Assembly (NCBI GenBank): GCA_020443295.1
Contig: JAGRIJ010000013.1
Location: 19,902 to 83,901, forward strand
DNA length: 64,000 nt
Direction of reading: 5' to 3'
DNA from: Alphaproteobacteria bacterium
Lineage (GTDB): Bacteria > Pseudomonadota > Alphaproteobacteria > Micavibrionales > Micavibrionaceae
Below are positions 55,456 through 64,000 of this stretch, piece after piece. Every line of letters starts with the position of its first letter. Positions within the stretch are counted from its first letter, which is position 1. Position numbers and translations under genes: made by a program. A model generated the notes under the pieces. That model ran no database searches. It saw nothing but the letters and a program-made list of their open reading frames with translations, and was not told where the DNA came from.

Positions 55456-58400
55456 ATGGAGAAGAACCAGTTTGACCTGATGAAAGACCGGCGGTTTCTG
55501 CCGCTCTTTATTACGCAGTTTCTTGGCGCGTTTAACGATAATATCTTCAAGATGACTCTGTCCGTTCTGGTCGGTTATGAAATCTGGTCGGTCGGGCATT
55601 TCGATCCCAAAGTGCTGGTTTCTTTTGCGGCAGGGTTGTTTATCTTTCCTTTTCTTATTTTTGCGCCTTTAGCGGGCGAGCTGGCCGACAAATATAATAA
55701 GGACGCGGTGATCCGCTGGACGAAAATCGCGGAAATCGGCATTGCAGTTGCCGCTTCTTTTTGCCTGCTGACCGGCGGCGGGGCTTCAGGTCCCCCGGTC
55801 TTCCCGGCTTTATTCGTGCTTTTTGCCCTGGGTGCCCAGTCTGCGTTTTTCGGTCCCAGCAAGTTTTCCATTTTGCCCCAGCATCTTCGTGAAGACGAGC
55901 TGATCGGCGGCAATGCGCTTTTAAATACCGGGACTTATATTGCCATACTTGCCGGGACGATTTTCGGGGGTGTTCTGGCGATGATGCCTATGGGGCTTGT
56001 GGCTGTTTCCGTCATTATGCTTGGCTGTGCCGTTGCGGGATATATCGCCAGCCGTTTTATTCCCGTTGCTCCTGCTCCTGCGCCGGGGCTGAAGCTTAAT
56101 TATAATGCACCTGTCGAGGCGTTCCGCATTATCAAGTACGCCTCCGAACAGCCCAAAGGCGTTTTTCTCGCAATTCTCGGTGTTTCATGGTTTTACTTTG
56201 TCGGCGGGACCATGCTGGCCCAATTCCCGAATTTCGCAAAGACGACTCTTGGCGTCGATCAACTCGTTCTGGTCTTTTTCATGACGGTGTTTTCTGTGGG
56301 GATTGCGCTGGGCGGGCTTGTTAATAACAGGCTTTTGCGTTCGCGGATCGAGGCGACGTACGTGCCTCTTGCCGCGCTTGGCATCGCCTTGTTTTCCCTT
56401 GATCTTTATCTTGCCAGTTTAGGGTTTTCCGGTCCTGCGGCCGGGCCAGAAGGGCAACCGATCTATGTTTCACTGGTCTCTTTCCTGCCGAGTTTTTCCG
56501 GTTTGAGGGTTACTTTCGATATTTTCATGGTTTCGGTTATGGGCGGGATTTATGTCATTCCGCTGGTTTCGATCATTCAGCACTTTACTCCCGAGGATCA
56601 CAAGGCGAGAGTTCTGGCAGGAAGCGGGCTAATCGATTCCCTGTTTATTCTTCTTTCTTCCGTGATCGCGATTGTAGTTCTGGGGCTGGGTTTTCAGGTC
56701 GAGCATCTGTTTTTACTCATCGCGCTGGCCGGTCTGGGGGTTGCGGCGTATGTGTGCATGCTGTTGCCCGATTACCTGTTCAAGTCGCTTCTTCAGGGAT
56801 TGTTCAAGTTTCTTTATAAGGTCGAGGTGCGCGGCCTTGATAATTATGAAAAAGCGGGACCGAGGGCGATTATCGTCGGGAACCATGTTTCGTTGCTCGA
56901 CCCGCCGCTTCTGGCCGCGTTTCTGCCGGGCCGTCCTATGTTTGCCGTTAACAGTTTCGTGGCCGAATGGTTCTGGGTGAAGCCGTTTCTCAAGCTGGTG
57001 GACGCGTTTCCGCTGGATCCGACCAACCCGTTTGCGATCAAGTCGCTGATCAAGGAAGTCAAAAAGGACAAACATTGTGTGATTTTTCCGGAAGGGCGCC
57101 TTACGGAAACGGGGGCGCTGATGAAAATTTACGAGGGGCCGGGGATGATCGCCGATAAATCCGAGGCCGTCATTATCCCGGTGCGGCTGGACGGGGTTCA
57201 ACATACACCATTTGCGCGTCTGAAAGGAAAAGTGCCGCTGCGGAATTTTCCGAAAATCACCATTACTATTCTGGAGCCACGGAGTTTCAAGATTTCCGAG
57301 GAGTACAAGGGGAGAGCGCGCCGCCGTATTGCCGCCCGGCAGCTTTATAACCTGATGGAGGATATGATGTTCCTGACTCAGGACCGTGAGCAGACGCTTT
57401 ATGATGCGTTGATGAAAGCCCGCCATGTGAACGGCGATCATGAAATCATTACTGAGGATATCGAACGCAAGCCGATGCGGTTCAAGCAACTCGTGCGCGG
57501 ATCGGTGGTGCTGGGGCGGAAAATTGCAGGCTTTACCAAAAAAGGAGAAAATGTCGGTTTCATGTTGCCTAACAGCTGTGTCGCCGCCGTCACGTTTTTT
57601 GGATTGCAGGCGTTTGGGCGCGTTCCGGCGATGCTGAATTATTCTTCCGGCACGCAAGCGGTTCTTTCTGCCTGTCGGTCCGCGCAAATCGGAACCGTGA
57701 TCAGTTCGAGACGCTTTATCGAATTTGCCCGGCTGACAAAGTTGGTTGAAGAGATGGAATCTCAGGTAAAATTCGTTTATCTGGAGGATATTCGATCAAA
57801 AATCAGTTTTCTGGACAGGATTCGCGGGTTTTATTCGCCGATTACGGCAGAATATACTCATAAACGTCAGGGAATCGTTCCAGATGATCCTGCTGTGATC
57901 CTTTTTACCTCCGGTTCGGAAGGGTTGCCGAAGGGAGTCGTGCTTTCGCACGCCAATCTTATGGCGAATATCGTGCAGATGACCAGCCGGGTTGATTTCA
58001 ATCGTCAGGATATTGTTTTTAACTGTCTGCCGATCTTTCATTCCTTCGGGCTGACGGCCGGGACGCTGCTTCCAATCCTTTCCGGAATCCGTACGTTCCT
58101 TTATCCTAACCCGCTGCATTACCGGATCGTCCCGGAGATGGTTTATTCCAGCAATGCCAGCATTATGTTCGGGACGGATACATTCCTGAACGGATATGCG
58201 CGTATGGCGGATCCTTATGATTTCTATCGCATGCGCTATATTTTTGCCGGGGCCGAGAAGGTGAAGGACGAAACCAAGCAGCTTTACATGGACCGTTTCG
58301 GTGTACGTGTTCTTGAAGGATACGGGTCGACCGAGACTTCGCCGGCGCTTACCCTGAATGCGCCGATGCAGATGAAGGCGGGGACGGTGGGCCGCCTCTT

Positions 58401-58923
58401 GCCCGGGATCGAATACCGGCTGGATGATGTGCCGGGGGTCGAGCATGGCGGGCGTTTGTTTGTCCGCGGGCCGAATGTCATGCTCGGCTATTACCTTCAC
58501 GATCAGCCGGGAGTCATTCAACCTCCGGAAGGGGGCTGGCACGATACCGGCGATATCGTGGATGTGGATGCGCAGGGTTTTGTCACGATCCTTGGGAGGG
58601 CCAAGCGTTTTGCGAAGATTGCGGGCGAGATGGTTTCGCTGACCAGCGTTGAGACGATGGTTTCGAAGGTCTATCCGGATTTTACACACGCGGTGGTGGC
58701 TATCCCCGACAAACGTAAGGGCGAGCAGCTTATTCTCGTGAGTACCTGTGCGGATATCAAACGCGAGGATCTGTCCAAGTATGCAGGGGAGAACGGGATG
58801 TCCGAACTTTCGGTACCTAAAACCATCCTGAGCATGGATAAACTACCGGTTCTGGGCAGCGGTAAGACGGATTACACCGCGCTCAAAGCCCATGTGGAAG
58901 GGCAGATGGCCAAAGCGGCCTGA
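55456..58923 (+). CDS. LplT-PlsC-Aas fusion: lysophospholipid transporter/acyltransferase/acyl-ACP synthetase
   Basis: About 1155 residues from ATG 55456 (MEKNQFDLMKDRR; frame open back to 55402). Residues about 1-420 are a 12-helix MFS transporter of the LplT type (FLGAFNDNIFKM), about 440-640 a PlsC acyltransferase (NHVSLLDPP, FPEGRLTETG), and the remainder an AMP-binding acyl-ACP synthetase (LFTSGSEGLPKGVVLSHANL, GYGSTETSP, GWHDTGDI). The three activities import lysophospholipids and re-acylate them in the inner membrane, a recycling pathway split over two genes (lplT, aas) in E. coli. An AGAGG sequence precedes the chosen start. Confidence 0.93.
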   Translation: MEKNQFDLMKDRRFLPLFITQFLGAFNDNIFKMTLSVLVGYEIWSVGHFDPKVLVSFAAGLFIFPFLIFAPLAGELADKYNKDAVIRWTKIAEIGIAVAASFCLLTGGGASGPPVFPALFVLFALGAQSAFFGPSKFSILPQHLREDELIGGNALLNTGTYIAILAGTIFGGVLAMMPMGLVAVSVIMLGCAVAGYIASRFIPVAPAPAPGLKLNYNAPVEAFRIIKYASEQPKGVFLAILGVSWFYFVGGTMLAQFPNFAKTTLGVDQLVLVFFMTVFSVGIALGGLVNNRLLRSRIEATYVPLAALGIALFSLDLYLASLGFSGPAAGPEGQPIYVSLVSFLPSFSGLRVTFDIFMVSVMGGIYVIPLVSIIQHFTPEDHKARVLAGSGLIDSLFILLSSVIAIVVLGLGFQVEHLFLLIALAGLGVAAYVCMLLPDYLFKSLLQGLFKFLYKVEVRGLDNYEKAGPRAIIVGNHVSLLDPPLLAAFLPGRPMFAVNSFVAEWFWVKPFLKLVDAFPLDPTNPFAIKSLIKEVKKDKHCVIFPEGRLTETGALMKIYEGPGMIADKSEAVIIPVRLDGVQHTPFARLKGKVPLRNFPKITITILEPRSFKISEEYKGRARRRIAARQLYNLMEDMMFLTQDREQTLYDALMKARHVNGDHEIITEDIERKPMRFKQLVRGSVVLGRKIAGFTKKGENVGFMLPNSCVAAVTFFGLQAFGRVPAMLNYSSGTQAVLSACRSAQIGTVISSRRFIEFARLTKLVEEMESQVKFVYLEDIRSKISFLDRIRGFYSPITAEYTHKRQGIVPDDPAVILFTSGSEGLPKGVVLSHANLMANIVQMTSRVDFNRQDIVFNCLPIFHSFGLTAGTLLPILSGIRTFLYPNPLHYRIVPEMVYSSNASIMFGTDTFLNGYARMADPYDFYRMRYIFAGAEKVKDETKQLYMDRFGVRVLEGYGSTETSPALTLNAPMQMKAGTVGRLLPGIEYRLDDVPGVEHGGRLFVRGPNVMLGYYLHDQPGVIQPPEGGWHDTGDIVDVDAQGFVTILGRAKRFAKIAGEMVSLTSVETMVSKVYPDFTHAVVAIPDKRKGEQLILVSTCADIKREDLSKYAGENGMSELSVPKTILSMDKLPVLGSGKTDYTALKAHVEGQMAKAA

Positions 58924-58949
58924 GATCATTCGTCTGCGGCGATAATTTT

Positions 58950-59480
58950 TTATTTAAGAGAGCCGACCAACCGGATGATATCGTCGACCGGGCTGCCGTC
59001 GTGGTTCATGTCAAGCATGTTGAGCAAGCTGCCCGAGAATTGGGAATTGCCCTGTTTTCGTCTTGTCTGATCCAGCATTCCCATAACGACGGCGGCAATG
59101 ATGGGCAGCATGGTCTTGATGATTTCCGCTTCGACGTTTGTTTTCTGTTCGACGGCTCCGGCGACCTGGCGGCTGACGTCCTTGCTTCCCAATATATGGC
59201 CGAGGATATCGTTGCCTTCCTGGATTACGTTAAAGAGATTTGCGCCCGGGGCTTTAGCCTTTTCAAGAAGCTTTTCGTGTTGGCCGTTTTCCAGGGCTCC
59301 CATCAGGTTTTCAAGGCCGCCGTTCTGAATGTTGTTAAGCATTCCGCCTGCTACTGCGGAAATCAGCATTTTGCTGACATTATCGGTTTGTTTCTGATCC
59401 AGTCCGAATTGCCCCGCCAACGAACGGATCATTTCCGGACGCTGAGCGGCATAATTAATCAGGTCGAGAAAGTTATTCAT
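58950..59480 (-). CDS. DUF937-like protein
   Basis: A 176-residue protein with the DUF937 pattern of alternating Gly/Asn/Leu helices (KMLISAVAGGMLNNIQNGG, GNDILGHILGSKDVSRQVAGA, MLPIIAAVVMGMLDQ) and an EF-hand-like DMNHDGSPVDDI near the C terminus. Related proteins (YidB) are of unknown function. It converges on the Aas-like gene. Confidence 0.82.
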   Translation of the reverse strand: MNNFLDLINYAAQRPEMIRSLAGQFGLDQKQTDNVSKMLISAVAGGMLNNIQNGGLENLMGALENGQHEKLLEKAKAPGANLFNVIQEGNDILGHILGSKDVSRQVAGAVEQKTNVEAEIIKTMLPIIAAVVMGMLDQTRRKQGNSQFSGSLLNMLDMNHDGSPVDDIIRLVGSLK

Positions 59481-59689
59481 GCCTCATCCTTAAAAACGCA
59501 TAGTCTATTGTTTATCAGGTTCTTATAGAAACGTACAAAACGAAACCGAGCAACATTTTTTTTCTGAAACGACTTTCGAGTCTGCTAAAAAAGATGAAGA
59601 CTTTCCGTCGCAAGACTTTTATGTATGGTATAGTATTTGCCAGTCAGGTTTCGGTGATTGATTAAGCGCGGCACATTCTGGGGTATTAA

Positions 59690-60631
59690 ATGAGCGAGCC
59701 TAACAAGCCTAAGAATTCCAACGACGATACTTCCAGAAAGGCTTTTTCTGATAAACTCAACGATTTCAGAAATGCGCTTAGTCTTGTTTATATCAAGAAG
59801 AATATCAGTGGCCGTATTAAGTTCATGGATAAATGGGGTTCGGCAGCGGATTATATTTTCGGACCGGATCTCATACAGCTAGATACTTACGGTGCTAGCC
59901 CGGAGGAGTTCGAATATCGCAACGCCTTAGAGGAAGAGGCAGAGCAACGGCGTGTCGAGCTGAAGCATACTCTTGCCGATATCGAGGAGAAGAGCGTAAA
60001 GTCCGGCTCTCTTATTTTTGAGCATGTTTCTCATATTATTGAAAAATATGGCATTGAGATATCACGCCTTGTTTATGCAGACAATATTATTGAACGGGTG
60101 AGGCCGGGGTTGCTTGCCCAGGCGGAGGAAGCCCGCAAGAAGAAAGAGCAGGAGGAGGCTGAGGCTGCTTTGAAAGAAGAGGAAGCGATCCGCGCCAAAG
60201 CCCAGAGTTTGGGCGCTGTTCCCAGAAGCCGGCCCCCGCGTGCGCCGGAAGTCAAGCCTGTCTCGGCTGTTGAAATTCCTGATGAAGTCAGGCCCATTGA
60301 TGCCGGTGCGGCTCTTCCTGCGCAGGGTCCTGAAGCGCCCGCGCAAACGGAATTGCCTTCAGAACCTCTTCAGGAGCAGGCTACCGACCTGTCTAAGCCT
60401 GACTCCCCACAGGTTGCTCCTCCTGTTTCTCCACCGCCAGTGCAAACGCCGGAGGCTGCGCCTATTCCTGAAGCCTCTCAGCCTGAATCTATTCCAGATG
60501 CCCCGCCGGAGGCTGCTCCGGTTTCTCCGCCGCCCGCCGCTTCTCCGGTGGTTCCGCCCACGTTCAGCAAGCCCGAAAAAGGAAGCTGTAAAAGCCAGTT
60601 TAACCGTGCGGTTGCCCAGCAAGCGGCTTGA
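59690..60631 (+). CDS. Hypothetical protein with coiled-coil and Pro-rich tail
   Basis: A 313-residue protein: N-terminal globular region (residues about 15-120), then a charged coiled coil (RKKKEQEEAEAALKEEEAIR), then about 130 residues rich in Pro, Ala, Glu and Gln. No signal peptide or membrane helix. The globular part is not recognised. The low-complexity end overlaps the convergent heme A synthase gene by 32 bases. Confidence 0.65.
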   Translation: MSEPNKPKNSNDDTSRKAFSDKLNDFRNALSLVYIKKNISGRIKFMDKWGSAADYIFGPDLIQLDTYGASPEEFEYRNALEEEAEQRRVELKHTLADIEEKSVKSGSLIFEHVSHIIEKYGIEISRLVYADNIIERVRPGLLAQAEEARKKKEQEEAEAALKEEEAIRAKAQSLGAVPRSRPPRAPEVKPVSAVEIPDEVRPIDAGAALPAQGPEAPAQTELPSEPLQEQATDLSKPDSPQVAPPVSPPPVQTPEAAPIPEASQPESIPDAPPEAAPVSPPPAASPVVPPTFSKPEKGSCKSQFNRAVAQQAA

Positions 60632-61700
60632 GGCTGTGGAGGCTTAAAAGCATTAGGCTCAGGAGAATGACGGCTCCGGCCTGATGCAGAACCGCCGGAA
60701 TGATTGCCACGCCTGTAAAAAGCGTGGTCAGGCCCAGTCCCAGTTGAAGAACGACCATTATTATTAGGAACCGGAAGACGAGTTCTTCCCGCTTTGCCGC
60801 TTGTATGGCAAAGGAAGCATATAGAATTACCGTCAGCGCGGTTGTCATGGCGAGCCAGCGGTGCAGAAACTGAACGCCGGCGTGAGTCTCCAGAACACCG
60901 AAGATTAAGGACTTGGAATTGGCGAGTTCCGATGGAATCCAGTTTTCGCCCATTTTCGGGAAAGTATCATTGTAAACCAGCCCGGCATCCAGCCCGGCAG
61001 TGAAGGCTCCCCACAGGATTGTTGTTGCAATCAGGGCAAATGTTCCCCAGCCGAATTTGCTGAGGGTATGGTTGGGCCGGGGGGCGTTTTCTTTTTCCGT
61101 TCGCCAAAAGTCAAGCGCGTACCATAACGACAATCCATAAAGCAGAAGGGCCAGACCGAGATGGGCAGCAAGCCGATAATGGCTTACGGCCGGCTGGTCC
61201 ACCAGACCGCTTTTGACCATGTACCAGCCCATAGCGCCCTGAACGGCGACCAAGAGAACCAGAGCAGGGAGTTTGATCCGGTATCCCTGAGGGATCCGTT
61301 TTTTAGACCAGAAATACAGGCACGGCAGGGCATAGGCCAGACCAATGAGGCGTCCGAGGAAGCGGTGAAACCATTCCCAGAAATAGATTGTCTTGAAATC
61401 GTCCACGGTCATCCAGAAATTTTTTTTCATAAATTCCGGGGAGAGTTTGTAGGCTTCGAACTCTGTGCGCCAGGCCGATTCACTCAGAGGAGGGATTGCC
61501 CCGATTACGGGTTTCCATTCGACAATGGACAAGCCGGATTCGGTCAAACGCGTGATCGCGCCTACCGTAATCATCACAAAGACCAAAGAACAGCAGATCA
61601 GGAGCCATTTGGCGAGATTCTTCCTTTGTGTTTGTGCGGATAAGGATTTTCCTGACGACAGGCCGATCAGGCTTTCATTTATTTTCTGTTCGGACGCCAC
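60600..61700 (-). CDS. ctaA: Heme A synthase (COX15/CtaA)
   Basis: Oxidises heme O to heme A for aa3-type oxidases. The 366-residue protein has eight membrane helices and the COX15-type landmarks TRLTESGLSIVEWKPVIGA, WEWFHRFLGRLIG (heme-ligand histidine), VQGAMGWYMVKSGL, SHYRLAAHLGLALL and LHRWLAMTTALTV. It implies an aa3 oxidase elsewhere in the genome in addition to the cbb3 enzyme encoded here. Its 3' end overlaps the preceding convergent gene. Confidence 0.95.
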   Translation of the reverse strand: MASEQKINESLIGLSSGKSLSAQTQRKNLAKWLLICCSLVFVMITVGAITRLTESGLSIVEWKPVIGAIPPLSESAWRTEFEAYKLSPEFMKKNFWMTVDDFKTIYFWEWFHRFLGRLIGLAYALPCLYFWSKKRIPQGYRIKLPALVLLVAVQGAMGWYMVKSGLVDQPAVSHYRLAAHLGLALLLYGLSLWYALDFWRTEKENAPRPNHTLSKFGWGTFALIATTILWGAFTAGLDAGLVYNDTFPKMGENWIPSELANSKSLIFGVLETHAGVQFLHRWLAMTTALTVILYASFAIQAAKREELVFRFLIIMVVLQLGLGLTTLFTGVAIIPAVLHQAGAVILLSLMLLSLHSLKPLAGQPHG

Positions 61701-61764
61701 TTTAAAACCCCTTTTAAATCCTGTATTCTCGGCGGCATTTAAGCCTTAAACCCGGATCAGATTC

Positions 61765-62619
61765 ATGGCAAGTTTTGATTTTTTAAAAGCCGCGATCAAA
61801 GGCTATCAATTTGCTTGGTTTCACGGGGCCGAGCTGTTTAAATTTTCGTTCCCTGTCGTCTTTATCGGGGTTTTTTGCGAACTTGTCGTTATCCAGTCGG
61901 GTATGGAGGAAAATATTCTCAGGCGGGGTTTGCTGGAACTTCCAGCTACTTTTGCGCAAGGTTATTTTCTGTGCGAGCTTGTCCGGTACGTGATTTATAA
62001 CGAGCCTTTTGTACTCTGGGGTTATGCGCGTTCATCGAAAATCGGTGAATTTCAAACGCTTTATACACAACGGATGGCTGACAGACCCCGAAAGGCTCTC
62101 ATACAAGGCGCTGTCATCTTTTATGTTTTTCAGATTCTGGTTGCGACGATGCTTTGGGGGCTGAGCCGTATGGCTGCCGAGATTCCGGTCGATGCCGGGT
62201 CTGTCGAGAGTGTTAATGGTCCCGATCTGTTGACGGGGCTTGTCAATCTTTCGGTTGTGGTTCTGATCCTGCTTGCTGCTTTCTGGTCAATCCGGCTGAG
62301 TTTTCTGTATATTTCCTTTGCCATGGGATACGGGGTCAGGCGTTATCTGCGGAAGCTTGCCGGATTTTCAAGCTCGGCCAGCCTTTTTCTTTGCAGTATC
62401 TTTGTCTTTTTGTTCATGCTTTTTCCTGCCGAGATGGTTTTAAAGATCCTGACCATGGCTTTAGCGGATTTTCCGGCGGTCTGGGTGGTTCTGGCAACTA
62501 TTGTTCAGCAGTATGTTACGGTTATTTTTCATACAGTGATGACAATCAGTGCGGCTTTCGGCATTAAAGAAATGGTTGAAGGGCCTTCCTCTCCGCGCTA
62601 TCCCAATAGTCTGATATGA
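61765..62619 (+). CDS. Multi-pass membrane protein of unknown function
   Basis: A 284-residue protein with about five or six hydrophobic segments and a cytoplasmic loop (TLYTQRMADRPRKAL). No family recognised. Its stop overlaps the ferredoxin start by four bases, suggesting a coupled pair with an electron-transfer role. Confidence 0.75.
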   Translation: MASFDFLKAAIKGYQFAWFHGAELFKFSFPVVFIGVFCELVVIQSGMEENILRRGLLELPATFAQGYFLCELVRYVIYNEPFVLWGYARSSKIGEFQTLYTQRMADRPRKALIQGAVIFYVFQILVATMLWGLSRMAAEIPVDAGSVESVNGPDLLTGLVNLSVVVLILLAAFWSIRLSFLYISFAMGYGVRRYLRKLAGFSSSASLFLCSIFVFLFMLFPAEMVLKILTMALADFPAVWVVLATIVQQYVTVIFHTVMTISAAFGIKEMVEGPSSPRYPNSLI

Positions 62620-62930
62620 AAATTTTTGTTACCGATTATGAAGGCACGGAGCACGAGCTTGAAGCCATAGAAGGCTGGAGCGCGATGCAGGTTATCCATG
62701 AGTACGGGCTGCCGATCAAGGCAGAATGCGGGGGTGCCTGCGCCTGCGCGACCTGTCATGTCTATGTCGATCCTGCCTGGTATGGGAAGCTCCCGCCTAA
62801 ACGGCAGGAGGAGGAAGAAAGGCTGGATGAGGCGTTTGACCTGAAAGAGACTTCCCGGCTGTCCTGTCAGATCATTCTGGATGAAGCGCTGGACGGTTTG
62901 CGGCTATCCTTGGCTCCCAATCCGGATTAA
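62616..62930 (+). CDS. 2Fe-2S ferredoxin, adrenodoxin type
   Basis: A 104-residue ferredoxin. Cluster ligands C38, C44 and C47 (ECGGACACATC, C-x5-C-x2-C) and C84 (RLSCQI) follow the adrenodoxin/FdxB spacing; C42 is an extra cysteine. Such proteins serve iron-sulfur assembly or P450-type electron transfer. It is translationally coupled to the upstream membrane protein. Confidence 0.94.
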   Translation: MKIFVTDYEGTEHELEAIEGWSAMQVIHEYGLPIKAECGGACACATCHVYVDPAWYGKLPPKRQEEEERLDEAFDLKETSRLSCQIILDEALDGLRLSLAPNPD

Positions 62931-62984
62931 ATTGGATAAAATTGGGCTAATTCATTCGCCATCTTCCTGTTTTTGAATAATTTT

Positions 62985-63248
62985 TTATTGAAGGGTCTTC
63001 TGCCATTCCGCATAACGATAATCGCCGGGGGTGATGACATCGAGTCGGGCGATATAGACGGAATGAATTTTCCCTTCGATCTCACGATCCCAAAAATCGA
63101 GGAATTTATGGAGTTCTGGAAATTTGGGCGACAGATCGTAATGCTGCCAGATAAACTCTTGTAAAAGCTTGTGATAATCGGGCAAATGGTACAGTATTTT
63201 GGCTGTAATTAGCCGATAATCCTTTAACTGCCTATCCAGCTCTGCCAT
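62985..63248 (-). CDS. usg: Usg family protein
   Basis: An 87-residue protein with the family sequence: LDRQLKDYRLITAKILYHLPD, LLQEFIWQHYDLSPKFPEL and KFLDFWDREIEGKIHSV. The Usg family is small, alphaproteobacterial and of unknown function, first named beside trp genes in Caulobacter. Confidence 0.88.
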   Translation of the reverse strand: MAELDRQLKDYRLITAKILYHLPDYHKLLQEFIWQHYDLSPKFPELHKFLDFWDREIEGKIHSVYIARLDVITPGDYRYAEWQKTLQ

Positions 63249-63392
63249 CCGTAACCTCTTGTTCTAAAAAGTTTATTTTTATAGCGTTCCTTATATTATA
63301 CAGTAACTAATATTTCCTGTAAAAATAAAATCAGGCTTTTCCTCAGCCTTTTCAAAAATCGTCCTGATTTTGCAAAGGCTTGGTTCATTTTT

Positions 63393-63421
63393 TGACCGAT
63401 CATTAATTCCAGGGCATACCT
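63393..63421 (+). promoter_or_regulatory. Possible groESL promoter
   Basis: TTGACC (63393-63398) and CATACC (63416-63421), 17-base spacer. The -10 is weak. It would start near 63427 and place the CIRCE element in the transcribed leader. Confidence 0.35.
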
Positions 63422-63473
63422 ACGCAAAATTTCCATGAGATTCTTGCGTTTTTTCAACAAAGGGAGTAAAGAA

Positions 63474-63500
63474 CTAGCACTCGTTTCCGGTGAGTGCTAA
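63474..63500 (+). promoter_or_regulatory. CIRCE operator of groESL
   Basis: CTAGCACTC (63474-63482), nine-base spacer, GAGTGCTAA (63492-63500). One mismatch to the consensus TTAGCACTC-N9-GAGTGCTAA, binding site of the HrcA repressor. Confidence 0.95.
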
Positions 63501-63517
63501 CAGCGGGGCGAGTGGCA

Positions 63518-63579
63518 ACCGGGGTTTCCGGTCCGGCTGAGACGGTTCCGCAGGGTGCGGGCCGAGCGGGGCGGAAGCC
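63518..63579 (+). promoter_or_regulatory. GC-rich structured leader of groES
   Basis: Between CIRCE and the GGAG Shine-Dalgarno (63598-63601). ACCGG (63518-63522) pairs with CCGGT (63528-63532), and GGTTCCGC (63544-63551) pairs with GCGGAAGCC (63571-63579) with one bulge. The role is unknown. Confidence 0.4.
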
Positions 63580-63609
63580 TGCAACTCTTATATATATGGA
63601 GATAAGAAA

Positions 63610-63912
63610 ATGGCAAAAAAATCAAAGTTCCGTCCTCTGCACGACCGTGTGCTGGTGCGCCGGGTCGAGCCTAATCAAAAAACAGCCGGCGGAATTATCA
63701 TTCCCGACTCTGCTGCTGAAAAGCCGATGGAAGGCGAAATCGTTGCTGTGGGCAACGGTCACGTTAACGATAACGGCGATGTCCGCCCGCTGGACGTTAA
63801 AACCGGCGACCGCGTGATCTTTTCCAAGTGGGCCGGGACGGAAGTGACGATCGACGGCGAAGAGCTGATGGTCATGAAAGAGTCCGACATTATCGGCGTT
63901 ATTGCCGCTTAA
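63610..63912 (+). CDS. groES: Co-chaperonin GroES
   Basis: A 100-residue co-chaperonin lid. [27 protein letters not shown] begins the mobile loop region, followed by [25 protein letters not shown] and the C-terminal KESDIIGVI, all canonical. GGAG Shine-Dalgarno eight bases upstream. groL follows 36 bases downstream. Confidence 0.98.
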   Translation: MAKKSKFRPLHDRVLVRRVEPNQKTAGGIIIPDSAAEKPMEGEIVAVGNGHVNDNGDVRPLDVKTGDRVIFSKWAGTEVTIDGEELMVMKESDIIGVIAA

Positions 63913-63948
63913 GTTCAATTCACAGAAAGCTATTAAGGAGATAAACCC

Positions 63949-64000
63949 ATGGCTGCTAAAGAAGTCCTGTTTCAGGAACAAGCCCGCGCCGAACTGCTCA
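63949..64000 (+). CDS. groL: Chaperonin GroEL, 3' end outside the window
   Basis: Only the first 17 codons are visible, beginning MAAKEVLFQEQARAELL, with AAGGAG (63935-63940) as Shine-Dalgarno. The start MAAKE and position after groES identify groL. Confidence 0.95.
   Translation, partial: MAAKEVLFQEQARAELL

Noticed and set aside
56713..57687. 324-codon frame antisense to the Aas-like gene
   Set aside because: Shadow frame; the plus strand carries clear PlsC and AMP-binding motifs.
63534..63542. CGGCTGAGA in the groES leader, resembling the TPP riboswitch signature
   Set aside because: The other TPP elements (GGGGTGCC, ACCC-GAACCTGATC) are missing, and groES is not a thiamine gene.

Overview
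The window reads as chromosome of a free-living, respiring alphaproteobacterium of moderate GC content. Support comes from family and order signatures: rsmB followed by rpe and a heparinase II/III-like gene, dnaX overlapping ybaB with the SRP RNA close by, an Usg-family protein, a DUF1674 (SdhE/SDHAF4-type) protein, CIRCE-controlled groESL, COX15-type heme A synthase, and a complete ccoNOQP-GHIS block. The lineage within the class cannot be fixed from the sequence; several large unfamiliar proteins hint at an under-sampled group. No insertion sequence, prophage, CRISPR array or integrase was seen. The accessory character lies in single genes scattered among housekeeping blocks.

Layout. 1-14.5 kb: DNA metabolism and housekeeping (holA, radA, EAL protein, heparinase-like, rpe, rsmB, two YbaB paralogues, xth, dnaX, metallophosphoesterase), interrupted at 6.5-7.5 kb by two AT-rich tandem zinc-ribbon paralogues. 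14.6-14.9 kb: SRP RNA and tRNA-Thr(CGT). 15-19.5 kb: histidine kinase/response regulator pair, then fur/perR-katG. 19.6-23.3 kb: a secreted protein, a methyltransferase, and a 521-aa protein that looks like a helical-repeat module joined to a CheD/NTAN1-like amidohydrolase. 23.3-33.4 kb: microaerobic respiration module, with a Crp/Fnr regulator, cbb3 oxidase structural and assembly genes, and ompW behind an FNR-type promoter (ompW carries a frameshift). 33.5-36.4 kb: small membrane and regulatory genes and a RimB-like protease/RimK pair. 36.4-38.9 kb: an RTX-repeat protein divergent from a padR-HAAS pair, separated by an ordered operator array. 39-41.5 kb: hsp20 with CIRCE and a ROSE-like RNA thermometer, and tandem hydrolases. 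41.7-46 kb: an unfamiliar zincin-like protein coupled to a small protein, and a carboxyltransferase lacking a biotin domain. 46-51 kb: cupredoxin-FTR1 iron uptake, a second RimK, and a DUF1800-DUF1501 pair. 51-54.5 kb: an 1107-aa divergent PEP-carboxylase homologue, then an AT-rich gap of about 0.9 kb. 55.4-64 kb: LplT-PlsC-Aas fusion, DUF937 protein, heme A synthase, ferredoxin, Usg, and groES with the start of groL.

How it fits together. Low oxygen appears to be a regulatory theme: FNR-type boxes sit beside the Crp/Fnr gene and before ompW, flanking the cco cluster. Protein quality control is tied to HrcA at two places (hsp20 and groESL), and hsp20 probably has a second, translational heat sensor. 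The most novel-looking items are the PEPC-like protein, the CheD/NTAN1-like fusion, the zincin-plus-small-protein pair, the cysteine-tailed Crp/Fnr protein, and the five-site operator between the RTX gene and padR.
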